DNA from: Affinundibacterium baiyunense
Lineage (GTDB): Bacteria > Pseudomonadota > Gammaproteobacteria > Burkholderiales > Burkholderiaceae_D
Reading direction: 5' to 3'
Assembly (NCBI RefSeq): GCF_018139645.1
Contig: NZ_JAGSPM010000006.1
Span: forward strand, 124,001-188,000
DNA: 64,000 bases
The translations under genes and the position numbers were made by a program. Positions within the stretch are counted from its first letter, which is position 1, and each line of letters begins with the position of its first letter. A model generated the notes under the pieces. The model did no database searches, was not told the DNA's origin, and was given only the letters and a program-made list of their open reading frames with translations. This document shows, in pieces, positions 8,639-16,801 of this stretch.

Positions 8639-9739
8639 TTATTCTATGCTATTAAATTTTATTGCAGATAGGGGGAGTATACAGATTGAATTAGCATTGA
8701 AAGCAATAAGGGTATCTGTGTGTTTGTTGTGAATTTGTGGATTGAAATTTTCCAATTCACACACTTGTTGCTCTGAATTGATATCCCAAATATTCGTACC
8801 CGCATCCGTCACTACATACAAGTTTCTGCCATTCGAAAATAGGTAATTGCATTTGTTTTTGTTTGCAAAGGGTATGCTTTTTTCGATTGTAGTCTGCGAG
8901 TTACTAAGTCCATAAATCGCTACTCCAGAATCTTGTCTCATTTCCATTTCCTCGTCTTTGTCCCAAGTGGGTATTCCCCACATTGCGATTCGTTGATCAT
9001 CGATCCAACATGCAGGAAGGTTCCAATTGTCACCAAGCGGAAAATCGATGATTGAGTTGCCGTCTTCGCTTTCCCAAGGATAGGTAGTTAGCCACTGCTT
9101 GATTGACCAAGTTCGTGGCACTGATAATGGATGCCAGACCCAACCATCGTCGAATAGTTGATTGTTGTTAGGGCTGGGGATTATCTTCCCATGAAAGTAG
9201 TCGAGATAATGTTCCGGTCTTTTTTCTTGAGAGCCATAAGGCGCTATCAATCGATTTGTAATGATTTCCCCGCTGGCTGGATCAGTCACATCAAGTCGAT
9301 TCCAATCCGTTCGATGGATAAATAAATTTCGTCCTTCGAAATGAATAAAGCATGCACTGAAAGGCACGGTCTCTTCGTAGTAGTTGCCACCATTGAGATG
9401 CGTGATTATCCTCCCGCAACTTGTTTCTATCAGCAATCCAATCTGGCCGTGGTCAATAACAACTGCCGCACATTTACCGTCAAAGGATGAGCACAGTCTA
9501 AATTTTGAAATGCCAAAATGTTCATGGTCATTTGAATGATCTATTTCTGGCAAGACGATTTCGCATAATTTTGTCTGTACACCAGTATCCAAGTTTAGCC
9601 CATATAACTCACCTAGTATTGTCAAGACAAGCAAATCGCCATAGTCCGCTTGAACTGCATTGGCATCCGCGATGGGCGCGTAGTCCCATTTGATTTTTTG
9701 GGGAGTATCAAGTTTTTGCTGATCTTTTGAGTTCATCAT
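8639..9739 (-). CDS. hypothetical AT-rich orphan protein, possibly beta-propeller
   Basis: I do not recognise the family. 366 residues without signal peptide or membrane segment, so probably cytoplasmic. The sequence is rich in Trp, Asn and Asp, with many short hydrophobic strands and phrases such as YGLNLDTGVQTKL, NLYVVTDAGTNIWDI and QIGLLIETSCGRIITHL, recalling the blades of WD40-like or PQQ-like propellers; this is only an impression. Codon use is clearly AT-richer than in the flanking genes, and no Shine-Dalgarno sequence precedes the ATG (a second ATG follows at once). It sits alone and convergent to ruvB, at a position where relatives have no such gene, so recent acquisition is likely. 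Confidence 0.7.
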   Translation of the reverse strand: MMNSKDQQKLDTPQKIKWDYAPIADANAVQADYGDLLVLTILGELYGLNLDTGVQTKLCEIVLPEIDHSNDHEHFGISKFRLCSSFDGKCAAVVIDHGQIGLLIETSCGRIITHLNGGNYYEETVPFSACFIHFEGRNLFIHRTDWNRLDVTDPASGEIITNRLIAPYGSQEKRPEHYLDYFHGKIIPSPNNNQLFDDGWVWHPLSVPRTWSIKQWLTTYPWESEDGNSIIDFPLGDNWNLPACWIDDQRIAMWGIPTWDKDEEMEMRQDSGVAIYGLSNSQTTIEKSIPFANKNKCNYLFSNGRNLYVVTDAGTNIWDINSEQQVCELENFNPQIHNKHTDTLIAFNANSICILPLSAIKFNSIE

Positions 9740-9863
9740 TTTTATTAATTTATTTTTTTAATTTATGCATTCTTGGGATTGTAAGTCGAGCCATAAAATT
9801 AATGCTAGTGCGAAGAGAATCAATTTGCTAGAAGTGTATGTTCATCTCGCAGTCATTTATGTA

Positions 9864-9881
9864 TGTATTGACATGAATACA
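9864..9881. promoter_or_regulatory. TyrR-like box 1
   Basis: TGTATTGACATGAATACA is a perfect 6-bp-arm palindrome with a 6-bp spacer and fits the TyrR/PhhR box layout (TGTAAA-N6-TTTACA), keeping the TGTA-N10-TACA core. It is centred about 207 bp before the predicted start of the sigma-54 transcript of the racemase gene. Confidence 0.6.
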
Positions 9882-9882
9882 T

Positions 9883-9900
9883 TGTATTAATTTCGATACG
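9883..9900. promoter_or_regulatory. TyrR-like box 2
   Basis: TGTATTAATTTCGATACG differs from the TGTA-N10-TACA core only in the last base. It lies one base after box 1 and is part of a 25-base near-direct repeat with box 3 (22 of 25 identical). Confidence 0.5.
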
Positions 9901-9962
9901 ATCTATCTTCTTATTATTATTCATATATAGAACAAGGGTCTCTAGAGGAATATCTTTTTTCT

Positions 9963-9980
9963 TGTATTTATTTCGATACA
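9963..9980. promoter_or_regulatory. TyrR-like box 3
   Basis: TGTATTTATTTCGATACA keeps the full TGTA-N10-TACA core. Its start is 80 bp after the start of box 2, and it is centred about 108 bp before the predicted transcription start, a usual distance for a sigma-54 enhancer site. Confidence 0.6.
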
Positions 9981-10012
9981 GTCTATTCTGTTAAAATTGT
10001 CGCGTGTATTGC

Positions 10013-10025
10013 TAAGTCCTTGATT
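10013..10025 (+). promoter_or_regulatory. IHF-type site
   Basis: TAAGTCCTTGATT matches the IHF consensus YAANNNNTTGATW at every defined position. It lies between the TyrR-like boxes and the -24/-12 promoter, where DNA bending would bring the activator to the polymerase. Confidence 0.55.
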
Positions 10026-10052
10026 TCGCAGCTTGTGTAGCGATTGAAAAAC

Positions 10053-10069
10053 TTGGCATGGCAATTGCT
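10053..10069 (+). promoter_or_regulatory. sigma-54 (-24/-12) promoter of the racemase operon
   Basis: TTGGCATGGCAATTGCT matches the consensus YTGGCACGRNNNTTGCW at 16 of 17 positions. The invariant GG (10055-10056) and GC (10067-10068) have exactly ten bases between them. The predicted transcript start is near 10080, about 24 bases before the racemase ATG. Sigma-54 control fits the downstream activator gene, which has an intact GAFTGA motif. Confidence 0.8.
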
Positions 10070-10103
10070 ATTTCACTGCAGTTAATGATTTTTTGAGGTT
10101 GCT

Positions 10104-11234
10104 ATGCTGCAAAGTATGCTGCAAGAAGCAGGACGCGCTGGGGCGTTACTGACGATCGATTTGCGTGCGCTTCGTGCGAATTACCGTTATTTGCAAGGGC
10201 GCTTGGGGAAGGCTGCCTGCGGTGCTGCGGTGAAAGCGGATGCTTATGGTTTGGGTGCGATTCCTGTCTCTAAAGCTTTGGTGGATGAAGGTTGTCGACA
10301 TTTGTTTGTCGCGCAACTGGAAGAAGCGATCAGTTTGCGCGCGCACATTCCGCACGACGTGGCGATTTATGTCATGCACGGCTCGCCGGTGGGTTACGAA
10401 GCGGAGTTCATCGAATATGCTTGCACGCCCGTTTTAAATAGCCTCGACCAAATCGCTGCATGGCGCAAGCTTGCGCAGGAACGCCAAGAAAATTTGCCAG
10501 CGGTGATTCAAATTGATACCGGCATGGCGCGCATGGGTTTGTCGCAAGCGGAACTCATCACTTGGCTGAACGATTTTAGTATTACTGATGGGATTGACGT
10601 GCATTACGCCATGAGTCATTTAGCCTGCGCAGAAGATCAACTTGATCCTATGAATCAAATGCAGTTGAAGGGCTTTCAACATTTGTTGGCACAACTGCGG
10701 CAGCATTATCTCGGCTTGAAAGCGAGTTTTTCGAATTCCTCTGGCATCTTCTTGGGAACGGATTTTCATTTCGATTTGGCGCGTCCGGGCGCCGCTTTGT
10801 ACGGTGTAGCACCCGTTGCAGGACAGGCTAGCCCTATGCATTCGGTAGTGCAGTTGCAAGGTCGAATTATTCAAACACGCGAAATTCCTATGGGCGCGAG
10901 TGTCGGTTACAGTAAAACATGGCGTGCTACGCAACCTTCTAAGATCGCAACAGTATCTGTTGGTTACGCCGATGGTTGGCTGCGGAGTTTAAGCAATTGC
11001 GGTGTTGCGCATATCGCTGGCGTGGAAGTGCCTATGGTGGGGAATGTGTCGATGGATACGATCACCTTGAACGTGAGTCATGTCGATCCACAACTTCTAT
11101 ATCCGGGCGCTTTAGTGGATTTGATTTGTCCAAATAACACGGTGGATCAGGTTGCGAAACGCGCCGGCACCATCGGTTATGAAATCTTAACCAGCTTAGG
11201 CCCGCGCTACCAACGTCACTACATCGACGCTTGA
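10104..11234 (+). CDS. alr: alanine racemase (Alr/DadX)
   Basis: PLP enzyme interconverting L- and D-alanine in the cytoplasm. 376 residues, full length. The PLP lysine lies in AAVKADAYGLGA; the C-terminal half holds the catalytic-tyrosine region GASVGYSKTW and the closing GNVSMDTI. Because a D-amino acid dehydrogenase gene follows after 45 bp, this copy is probably the catabolic DadX type feeding alanine degradation, although it could also serve cell-wall synthesis. GAGG lies 5 bases before the ATG. Upstream are a canonical sigma-54 promoter, an IHF-type site and three TyrR-like boxes, pointing to activation by the regulator encoded at 12638. Confidence 0.95.
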   Translation: MLQSMLQEAGRAGALLTIDLRALRANYRYLQGRLGKAACGAAVKADAYGLGAIPVSKALVDEGCRHLFVAQLEEAISLRAHIPHDVAIYVMHGSPVGYEAEFIEYACTPVLNSLDQIAAWRKLAQERQENLPAVIQIDTGMARMGLSQAELITWLNDFSITDGIDVHYAMSHLACAEDQLDPMNQMQLKGFQHLLAQLRQHYLGLKASFSNSSGIFLGTDFHFDLARPGAALYGVAPVAGQASPMHSVVQLQGRIIQTREIPMGASVGYSKTWRATQPSKIATVSVGYADGWLRSLSNCGVAHIAGVEVPMVGNVSMDTITLNVSHVDPQLLYPGALVDLICPNNTVDQVAKRAGTIGYEILTSLGPRYQRHYIDA

Positions 11235-11279
11235 TCCCATTACCGAATTCACGAAAATAATTGATACAGGAATATACAC

Positions 11280-12557
11280 ATGAAAATAGTCATCTTGGGA
11301 GCAGGCGTTATCGGTACCTCCACCGCGTATTATCTCGCCAAAGCGGGCCACGAAGTGACCGTGATTGAGCGTCAGAGCGGTGCGGCCTTGGAAACGAGTT
11401 TTGCGAATGCGGGTGAAGTCTCACCCGGTTATTCCGCACCATGGGCCGGTCCTGGTGTGCCGATGAAGGCGATCAAATGGCTGATGATGGAACATAGTCC
11501 ATTGGCGATTCGTCCGAGCACAGATCCTGCGATGTGGCGCTGGGTGTTTCAGATGTTGATGAACTGCACGACCAAGCGTTATGAGATCAATAAAGGCCGT
11601 ATGTTGCGCATGGCGCAGTACAGCCGCGATGTCTTGCAACAATTGCGTGAAGATACCGGCATTTCTTACGATGAACGTACACAAGGAACTTTGCAGCTAT
11701 TCCGCAATCAACAGCAACTCGATGGTTCACAAGCCGATATCGATATCCTGAAACGCTATGGCGTGCCGTACGAATCCTTGAGTGGCGATGAATGCTTGCG
11801 CGTTGAGCCTGCATTAAAAAATGTGCGTGAAAAATTTGTCGGTGCTTTGCGTTTGCCGGGTGATGAAACCGGTGACTGCTTCAAATTCACGCAGAATTTG
11901 GCGAAGTTGGCAGAAGGTTTGGGCGTTAAATTTGAGTATGGCGTCAGCATAGAACGCATCATTGCTGAGGGTGATCAAATCAAGAGTGTGCAAACCTCCA
12001 AAGGCCAATTTACTGCGGATAAATTTGTATTGGCATTGGGTAGCTACTCGCCAATTTTGTTGCGCGAATTAGGTATTAAGATTCCGGTGTATCCGATCAA
12101 GGGTTATTCGATCACAGTGCCAATTACTGATGCTGCGGGCGCGCCAGAATCGACGGTCATGGATGAAACTTACAAGGTTGCGATCACGCGCTTAGGCGAT
12201 CGTATTCGCGTTGGCGGTACGGCTGAAATCACAGGCTACGATTTGCGTTTGCGCGAATCGCGTCGCAAGACTTTGGTGTATTCAGTCACAGATCTATTTC
12301 CGCATGGTGGCGATGTTAGCAAAGCCGAATTCTGGACGGGTTTGCGTCCGATGACGCCGGATGGCACTCCAATTGTAGGCCCAACGCCTTATCGCAATTT
12401 ATTCCTGAATACCGGTCACGGTACTTTGGGATGGACCATGTCTTGTGGTTCAGGCCAATTCCTTGCGGATTTAATTTCCGGCAAAAAGCCAGCAATCTCA
12501 ACCGAGGGCTTGTACATGGATCGCTATGGCAGCATGAATCGCCCAATTGCGATTTAA
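11280..12557 (+). CDS. dadA: D-amino acid dehydrogenase small subunit
   Basis: FAD-dependent, membrane-associated dehydrogenase oxidising D-alanine and other D-amino acids to 2-oxo acids, passing electrons to the respiratory chain. 425 residues. The N-terminal dinucleotide fold reads [40 protein letters not shown] is highly characteristic of DadA, and the C-terminal FAD region contains [17 protein letters not shown]. It follows the racemase, so L-alanine can be racemised and then deaminated to pyruvate by one operon. A terminator follows the stop. Confidence 0.96.
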   Translation: MKIVILGAGVIGTSTAYYLAKAGHEVTVIERQSGAALETSFANAGEVSPGYSAPWAGPGVPMKAIKWLMMEHSPLAIRPSTDPAMWRWVFQMLMNCTTKRYEINKGRMLRMAQYSRDVLQQLREDTGISYDERTQGTLQLFRNQQQLDGSQADIDILKRYGVPYESLSGDECLRVEPALKNVREKFVGALRLPGDETGDCFKFTQNLAKLAEGLGVKFEYGVSIERIIAEGDQIKSVQTSKGQFTADKFVLALGSYSPILLRELGIKIPVYPIKGYSITVPITDAAGAPESTVMDETYKVAITRLGDRIRVGGTAEITGYDLRLRESRRKTLVYSVTDLFPHGGDVSKAEFWTGLRPMTPDGTPIVGPTPYRNLFLNTGHGTLGWTMSCGSGQFLADLISGKKPAISTEGLYMDRYGSMNRPIAI

Positions 12558-12568
12558 GATGAAATTCA

Positions 12569-12608
12569 AAATCCCTCATTGTCTTGGCATTGGGGGATTT
12601 AGTTTTTT
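12569..12608 (+). terminator. rho-independent terminator after dadA
   Basis: The arms 12569-12581 (AAATCCCTCATTG) and 12588-12600 (CATTGGGGGATTT) form a 13-position stem with one mismatch and one wobble; TTTTTT follows at 12603. It separates dadA from the regulator gene, which must use readthrough or its own promoter. Confidence 0.8.
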
Positions 12609-12637
12609 AATGAAAACTGTAACAAGAAAGTCTAAAC

Positions 12638-14194
12638 ATGCGCGTCAATATTCCCTTTGAAGATCGAGTCGGTATCGCTCACGAGATTCTCGCGGTATTG
12701 GCGCGTCAGGGTTTGAATGTGCAAGCGGTGGAGGTCGATCCGCCGAATATTTATATTGACATTCCCGAGTTAAAGCAAAGCATGCTCGCCAGCTTACAAG
12801 CTGATTGCGATCAGGTCGCGGGTGTCGGAACGATAGAAGTTGTTGATATTTTGCCGGGTATGCGTCGCAGTCTCAATCTCGATACTATTATGGCGGTGAT
12901 GGAAGACCCAGTGCTGGCGATTGATGCTTTAGGTCGTATCGTGATCGCCAATGCCGCCGCAGCGGAAGTGGCGCGCTGTACGGAAAAAGAGCTCTGCCAA
13001 AAATCCTTATATCAAGTGCTGCAAGATAGCACGATCCAACACGAATTAATTGCCAACGAATTTTGTGCGCCGACACGCGAAGTCTTGTTGAACGGTGAAC
13101 CTTTTATGATGGACGTCACGCCCGTGTTTGAGCCATTATCAGCAGGCACAGCAAGCGATGGCAAGGCCGTTGGTGCGCTCCTGACACTGACCGCACCGAA
13201 ACGCATAGGTGAGCGTTTGCATGCGATTTCACGCGCCGAGATTGGTGGTTTTGAAGCGATCATCGGTGACTCTGAACAAATTCGGGTATTGAAAAAACGC
13301 GCAGCGCGGGTTGCTGTAGTGGATGCGCCTTTGTTGATCACGGGCGAAACGGGAACGGGTAAAGAGTTACTGGCGCAAGCGTGTCATGGGGTGAGCGCGC
13401 GCAGCAACGCACCGTTTCTCGAATTGAACTGTGCCGCCTTGCCTGAGAGTCTCGCCGAGAGTGAATTGTTTGGTTATATGGCGGGCGCTTTTACCGGCGC
13501 GAATCGCGGCGGTAAGCCAGGCTTATTTGAAATGGCCGATGGTGGCACGGTCTTTCTGGATGAAGTTGGTGAGATGTCGCTGTATTTGCAAGCGAAGTTG
13601 CTGCGCTTTTTAAACGATGGGAAATTCCGTCGTATTGGCGGTGACAAAGAAATTCAAGTCGATGTACGCATCATCAGCGCTACCCATAGAAATCTACGCA
13701 AGATGGTGCAAGAAGGTAGTTTCCGTGAAGATTTGTTTTATCGTTTGAATGTTCTGCATTTGGAAATGCCACCATTGCGTGAACGCGCTGATGATATTTT
13801 GTTATTGGCGCGACACTTCATTGAACGCGCTTGTACGCAAGCACAAAAGCCGGTCTCGCGTCTCAATCAAGCAGCGACGACCGCGATGCTGAATAATCGC
13901 TGGCCGGGCAATGTAAGACAGTTGCAGAATGTAGTTTTTCGCGCGATTACGATGTCTGACCAACGTGTTTTGGATGCTGCCGATTTGGATTGGGCGGAAG
14001 ATTCTATGCAGGCAGATACGGTTGTTTTTGAAGAAGCCGAAACCTGGGAGGCTTCCGTCAATCAATTTGAATCAGCTTTGCTCAGTAAGCTTTATCAAGA
14101 ATTTCCATCTAGCCGAAAATTAGCCGCTAGATTAGACACCTCTCATTCCATGATCGCAGCCAAATTGCGTAAGCACGGGATTCCTAAGAAGTAA
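12638..14194 (+). CDS. TyrR/PhhR-family sigma-54-dependent activator
   Basis: Transcription factor of the TyrR family, 518 residues. Order: N-terminal ACT domain (about 1-75, starting RVNIPFEDRVGIAHEIL), PAS domain (about 80-190), AAA+ sigma-54 interaction domain (about 205-430) with Walker A GETGTGKE at 236-243 and an intact GAFTGA loop at 283-288, then a C-terminal helix-turn-helix (SSRKLAARLDTSHSMIAAKL). Enteric TyrR lacks GAFTGA, so this protein should activate sigma-54 promoters as PhhR-type relatives do. The ACT domain suggests an amino acid effector. The only sigma-54 promoter I see is the one before the racemase, with TyrR-like boxes, making alr-dadA the likely target. Effector identity is unknown. 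Confidence 0.9.
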   Translation: MRVNIPFEDRVGIAHEILAVLARQGLNVQAVEVDPPNIYIDIPELKQSMLASLQADCDQVAGVGTIEVVDILPGMRRSLNLDTIMAVMEDPVLAIDALGRIVIANAAAAEVARCTEKELCQKSLYQVLQDSTIQHELIANEFCAPTREVLLNGEPFMMDVTPVFEPLSAGTASDGKAVGALLTLTAPKRIGERLHAISRAEIGGFEAIIGDSEQIRVLKKRAARVAVVDAPLLITGETGTGKELLAQACHGVSARSNAPFLELNCAALPESLAESELFGYMAGAFTGANRGGKPGLFEMADGGTVFLDEVGEMSLYLQAKLLRFLNDGKFRRIGGDKEIQVDVRIISATHRNLRKMVQEGSFREDLFYRLNVLHLEMPPLRERADDILLLARHFIERACTQAQKPVSRLNQAATTAMLNNRWPGNVRQLQNVVFRAITMSDQRVLDAADLDWAEDSMQADTVVFEEAETWEASVNQFESALLSKLYQEFPSSRKLAARLDTSHSMIAAKLRKHGIPKK

Positions 14195-14217
14195 TCGCCA
14201 CCTTGTGTTTGTATGTT

Positions 14218-14418
14218 TTAATTGAGACTGCCGAGATCGGGAGCATCAGGATGATTAGGATCTTCTGGTAAATTCACTGCGGGGATCGTGTATTTTTCCT
14301 CGGCCCACGCACCGAGATCAATTTGCTTGCAGCGATCGGAACAAAACGGGCGATAGGTGTTCGCCGGTTCCCAAGTGACTTTAGCCCCACAAGTGGGGCA
14401 AGATACAACAGTTGCCAT
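14218..14418 (-). CDS. yacG: DNA gyrase inhibitor YacG
   Basis: Small zinc protein of 66 residues that binds GyrB and inhibits gyrase in E. coli. The Zn site is visible as CPTCG near the N-terminus and CSDRCK at about 27-32, followed by the typical [14 protein letters not shown]. It follows zapD by 18 bp, as in most proteobacteria, probably in one transcript. In many Burkholderiales mutT comes next; here the chromosome continues instead with the convergent regulator gene. Confidence 0.93.
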   Translation of the reverse strand: MATVVSCPTCGAKVTWEPANTYRPFCSDRCKQIDLGAWAEEKYTIPAVNLPEDPNHPDAPDLGSLN

Positions 14419-14436
14419 AGCTAGGATATTTGGTAA

Positions 14437-15192
14437 TTAGAAATTGCAGAGAGTGAGATCAAACGGAACGTCACCTTCGAATGGCTTCGGTTTCATATCG
14501 CCATCTTGCGACATGATACGTATCCACAGCATGTATTTATTCGCTGAAATTTCAGGAATCGCGCCCATGCCTTGATCGATGGAGACGCGTAACAATTGAT
14601 ACACCTTACCCTGCAACATTTGTTGGTAACTGCCTGCTTGTGCAATTACTTTGGTGGTGCCGCCAGATTCACGCAATAAACGCAGTACGACATTAATTGC
14701 ATCGAACAAGGGCGCGATCGGAGCGAACCAAGCTGAAATATCGGCATAGCGCTTCTCTGCTGGCAGTTTTTTCCAAGCGTGATAACTCGGCAAATCAAAT
14801 TCACAAGCACCACCAGGAATGATGGTGCGGCCGCGTATGCTCATCAACCATTCATTATCTCGAATATGTTGACCTGTTTTTCCGGTCGACCCCATTAAAG
14901 TAGCGCTAGCTCTTTCAACATCATTGATGACTTGATCGAGCATATCCGCTTGTACATTGGGATTGGATTTAAAGCCAATTAGGGTATTTTTCTGTCTATC
15001 TAATTCTTGCAGAAGATCGGATTTTAAGTCAGCACGGCCTGCCACTTCGAGCATCTCAAATATGGTGGCAATCGCGACGTGATGTTGCAGCGGATCGGAC
15101 TGGTGCAAGAAAAACGAAAACTTTTCGTACAGGTCTTCTAACCGCAATAACGTGCGAATACGCTCGTTGAAAGGGTATTCGTAAACAATCAA
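14437..15192 (-). CDS. zapD: cell division protein ZapD
   Basis: FtsZ-binding protein that bundles FtsZ filaments and stabilises the Z-ring. 251 residues, normal length. Characteristic start IVYEYPFNERIRTLLRLEDL and central region GGACEFDLPSYHAW. Cytoplasmic, no signal or membrane segment. Located 99 bp after coaE and 18 bp before yacG in the conserved coaE-zapD-yacG order. Confidence 0.94.
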   Translation of the reverse strand: MIVYEYPFNERIRTLLRLEDLYEKFSFFLHQSDPLQHHVAIATIFEMLEVAGRADLKSDLLQELDRQKNTLIGFKSNPNVQADMLDQVINDVERASATLMGSTGKTGQHIRDNEWLMSIRGRTIIPGGACEFDLPSYHAWKKLPAEKRYADISAWFAPIAPLFDAINVVLRLLRESGGTTKVIAQAGSYQQMLQGKVYQLLRVSIDQGMGAIPEISANKYMLWIRIMSQDGDMKPKPFEGDVPFDLTLCNF

Positions 15193-15291
15193 AATAAATT
15201 CCCTGTAAATATGGTGCTCATGTGGTGCGCAATTAGTTTCACGTGATTCTGAACCAAGCTGACGAAAATTACAAACATTGCGTGCGTTTGT

Positions 15292-15933
15292 TTAGCCTAG
15301 TTCACAAAATTTTAGGTATTTTTGATGCAGTTGCTCTACTTGCTGTTTCAATGAACTGAAATTCTGTTCTGAATTAATCACATCATCCGCATGTTGCAAG
15401 CGTTGTTCTCTTGTTGCTTGTGCTCGCATGATAGCCAAAACTTGTTCACGATTAAAGTGATTGCGTTGCATTACACGAGAAATTTGCGTCTCTTCTTGGC
15501 AATCGACAACAGCGATTTTCGTTACTCTTTGCGCCCAAGTGCCAGATTCAATCAGCAGGGGAACAACAAACATTACATATGAACCTTGTACTTGACGCGC
15601 AGCTTCTTCGCAAGCAGTACGAATTTGAGGATGGAGGATGTGCTCTAAGCGTTGCTTTGCCGCTGGATTGTCAAATACAAATTCACGCATTTTTTGCCGA
15701 TTCATGGCGCCATCTTCGCTAATAAAATCGTCGCCAAACTCTTTTTGAATCGCAGGTATGGCCTCACCACCAGGCAGTGTCAAGTTGTGTGCAATGATGT
15801 CTGTGTCTATGATGCTGACACCCAACTCTGCAAAAAAATTGGCGACTGTCGTCTTGCCGCTACCGATTCCACCAGTTAAGCCTACGCTGAAGAAATCAAC
15901 ATTGTTAGATGCGATTAACGAGGTCGTTGACAT
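15292..15933 (-). CDS. coaE: dephospho-CoA kinase
   Basis: Last step of coenzyme A synthesis: ATP-dependent phosphorylation of the 3'-hydroxyl of dephospho-CoA. 213 residues. The P-loop GLTGGIGSGKTT lies at about 18-29, followed by the substrate-binding VSIIDTDIIAH; the lid region includes VVPLLIESG. The start ATG lies one base after the pilD stop (TGA-G-ATG), so translation is probably coupled. The N-terminus is about 12 residues longer than the minimal P-loop start, as in several betaproteobacteria. Confidence 0.94.
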   Translation of the reverse strand: MSTTSLIASNNVDFFSVGLTGGIGSGKTTVANFFAELGVSIIDTDIIAHNLTLPGGEAIPAIQKEFGDDFISEDGAMNRQKMREFVFDNPAAKQRLEHILHPQIRTACEEAARQVQGSYVMFVVPLLIESGTWAQRVTKIAVVDCQEETQISRVMQRNHFNREQVLAIMRAQATREQRLQHADDVINSEQNFSSLKQQVEQLHQKYLKFCELG

Positions 15934-15934
15934 C

Positions 15935-16801
15935 TCAATAGAACAAACCTAAATATTGGCTATTGATATTTTGTCCCCATAGCAAGGCGATTAGCCCAGC
16001 AATCGCAAGATAAGGGCCAAATGGAATAGGTTTGCCTTTACCCAGTCTGCCTAAAACCATCATGGAGATACCAATCACAGCACCAACCGCGGAAGACAGT
16101 AAGATGATTAAAGGTAGCATGCTCCAGCCCATCCAAGCGCCAAGCGCCGCTAGTAATTTGAAATCACCATAACCCATGCCTTCTTTACCCGTGAGGAGTT
16201 TAAATGCCCAGTACACTGACCATAGAGATAAATAACCCGCAACTGCGCCAATGACGGCAGTCTCAAGTGAAGTAAATGTACCGTGCAAGTTTAGTAGTAA
16301 TCCTAGCCAAACTAGCGGCAAAGTGAGGTCGTCAGGAAGAAGTTGAGTATCGGCATCAATAAAAGTCATCGCGATTAAAAACCAGACAAATACCACAGCA
16401 CCTAAGCCAGCAATACCACTGCCAAAATGCCAGATCATAAAGCCGCTAAGTATTCCCGTAATCGCTTCCACGATCGGGTAGCGTACAGATATTGGCGCTT
16501 TGCAGCCGCGACATTTACCGCCTATGACTAAATAGCTGATGACCGGGATGTTTTCCAAGGCCGTGATTTGGTGTTGGCAATGCGGACAGGCTGATCGTGG
16601 AACAATTAAGTTGTAACGAGAAGTGTGTACCGGTTCTTTACCTGACTCCGTAGCGACGTAGTTATCGGATTCTCTCTGCATCATAATCGGTAAACGATGA
16701 ATGACAACATTGAGGAAGCTGCCGATGAGAAGCCCCAAAATTCCAAATAAGATTGTTGCTAGCAGATTTTCTGGTGCGACAAATAAAACTAAATCTTGCA
16801 T
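15935..16801 (-). CDS. pilD: prepilin leader peptidase/N-methyltransferase PilD
   Basis: Inner-membrane aspartic protease that cuts type IV prepilin (and type II pseudopilin) leaders and methylates the new N-terminus. 288 residues with about eight membrane segments. The tetra-cysteine zinc motif CPHC...CRGC has the classical 21-residue spacing. The two catalytic aspartates lie in FIDADTQLLPDD and in GYGDFKLLAALGAW. The start codon overlaps the pilC stop by one base (TAATG), and the stop is one base from the coaE start, so pilC-pilD-coaE are tightly coupled. Confidence 0.95.
   Translation of the reverse strand: MQDLVLFVAPENLLATILFGILGLLIGSFLNVVIHRLPIMMQRESDNYVATESGKEPVHTSRYNLIVPRSACPHCQHQITALENIPVISYLVIGGKCRGCKAPISVRYPIVEAITGILSGFMIWHFGSGIAGLGAVVFVWFLIAMTFIDADTQLLPDDLTLPLVWLGLLLNLHGTFTSLETAVIGAVAGYLSLWSVYWAFKLLTGKEGMGYGDFKLLAALGAWMGWSMLPLIILLSSAVGAVIGISMMVLGRLGKGKPIPFGPYLAIAGLIALLWGQNINSQYLGLFY

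Noticed and set aside
9868..9896. TTGACA at 9868 as a sigma-70 -35 for the racemase
   Set aside because: No acceptable -10 at 16-18 bp spacing; the hexamer is part of TyrR-like box 1.
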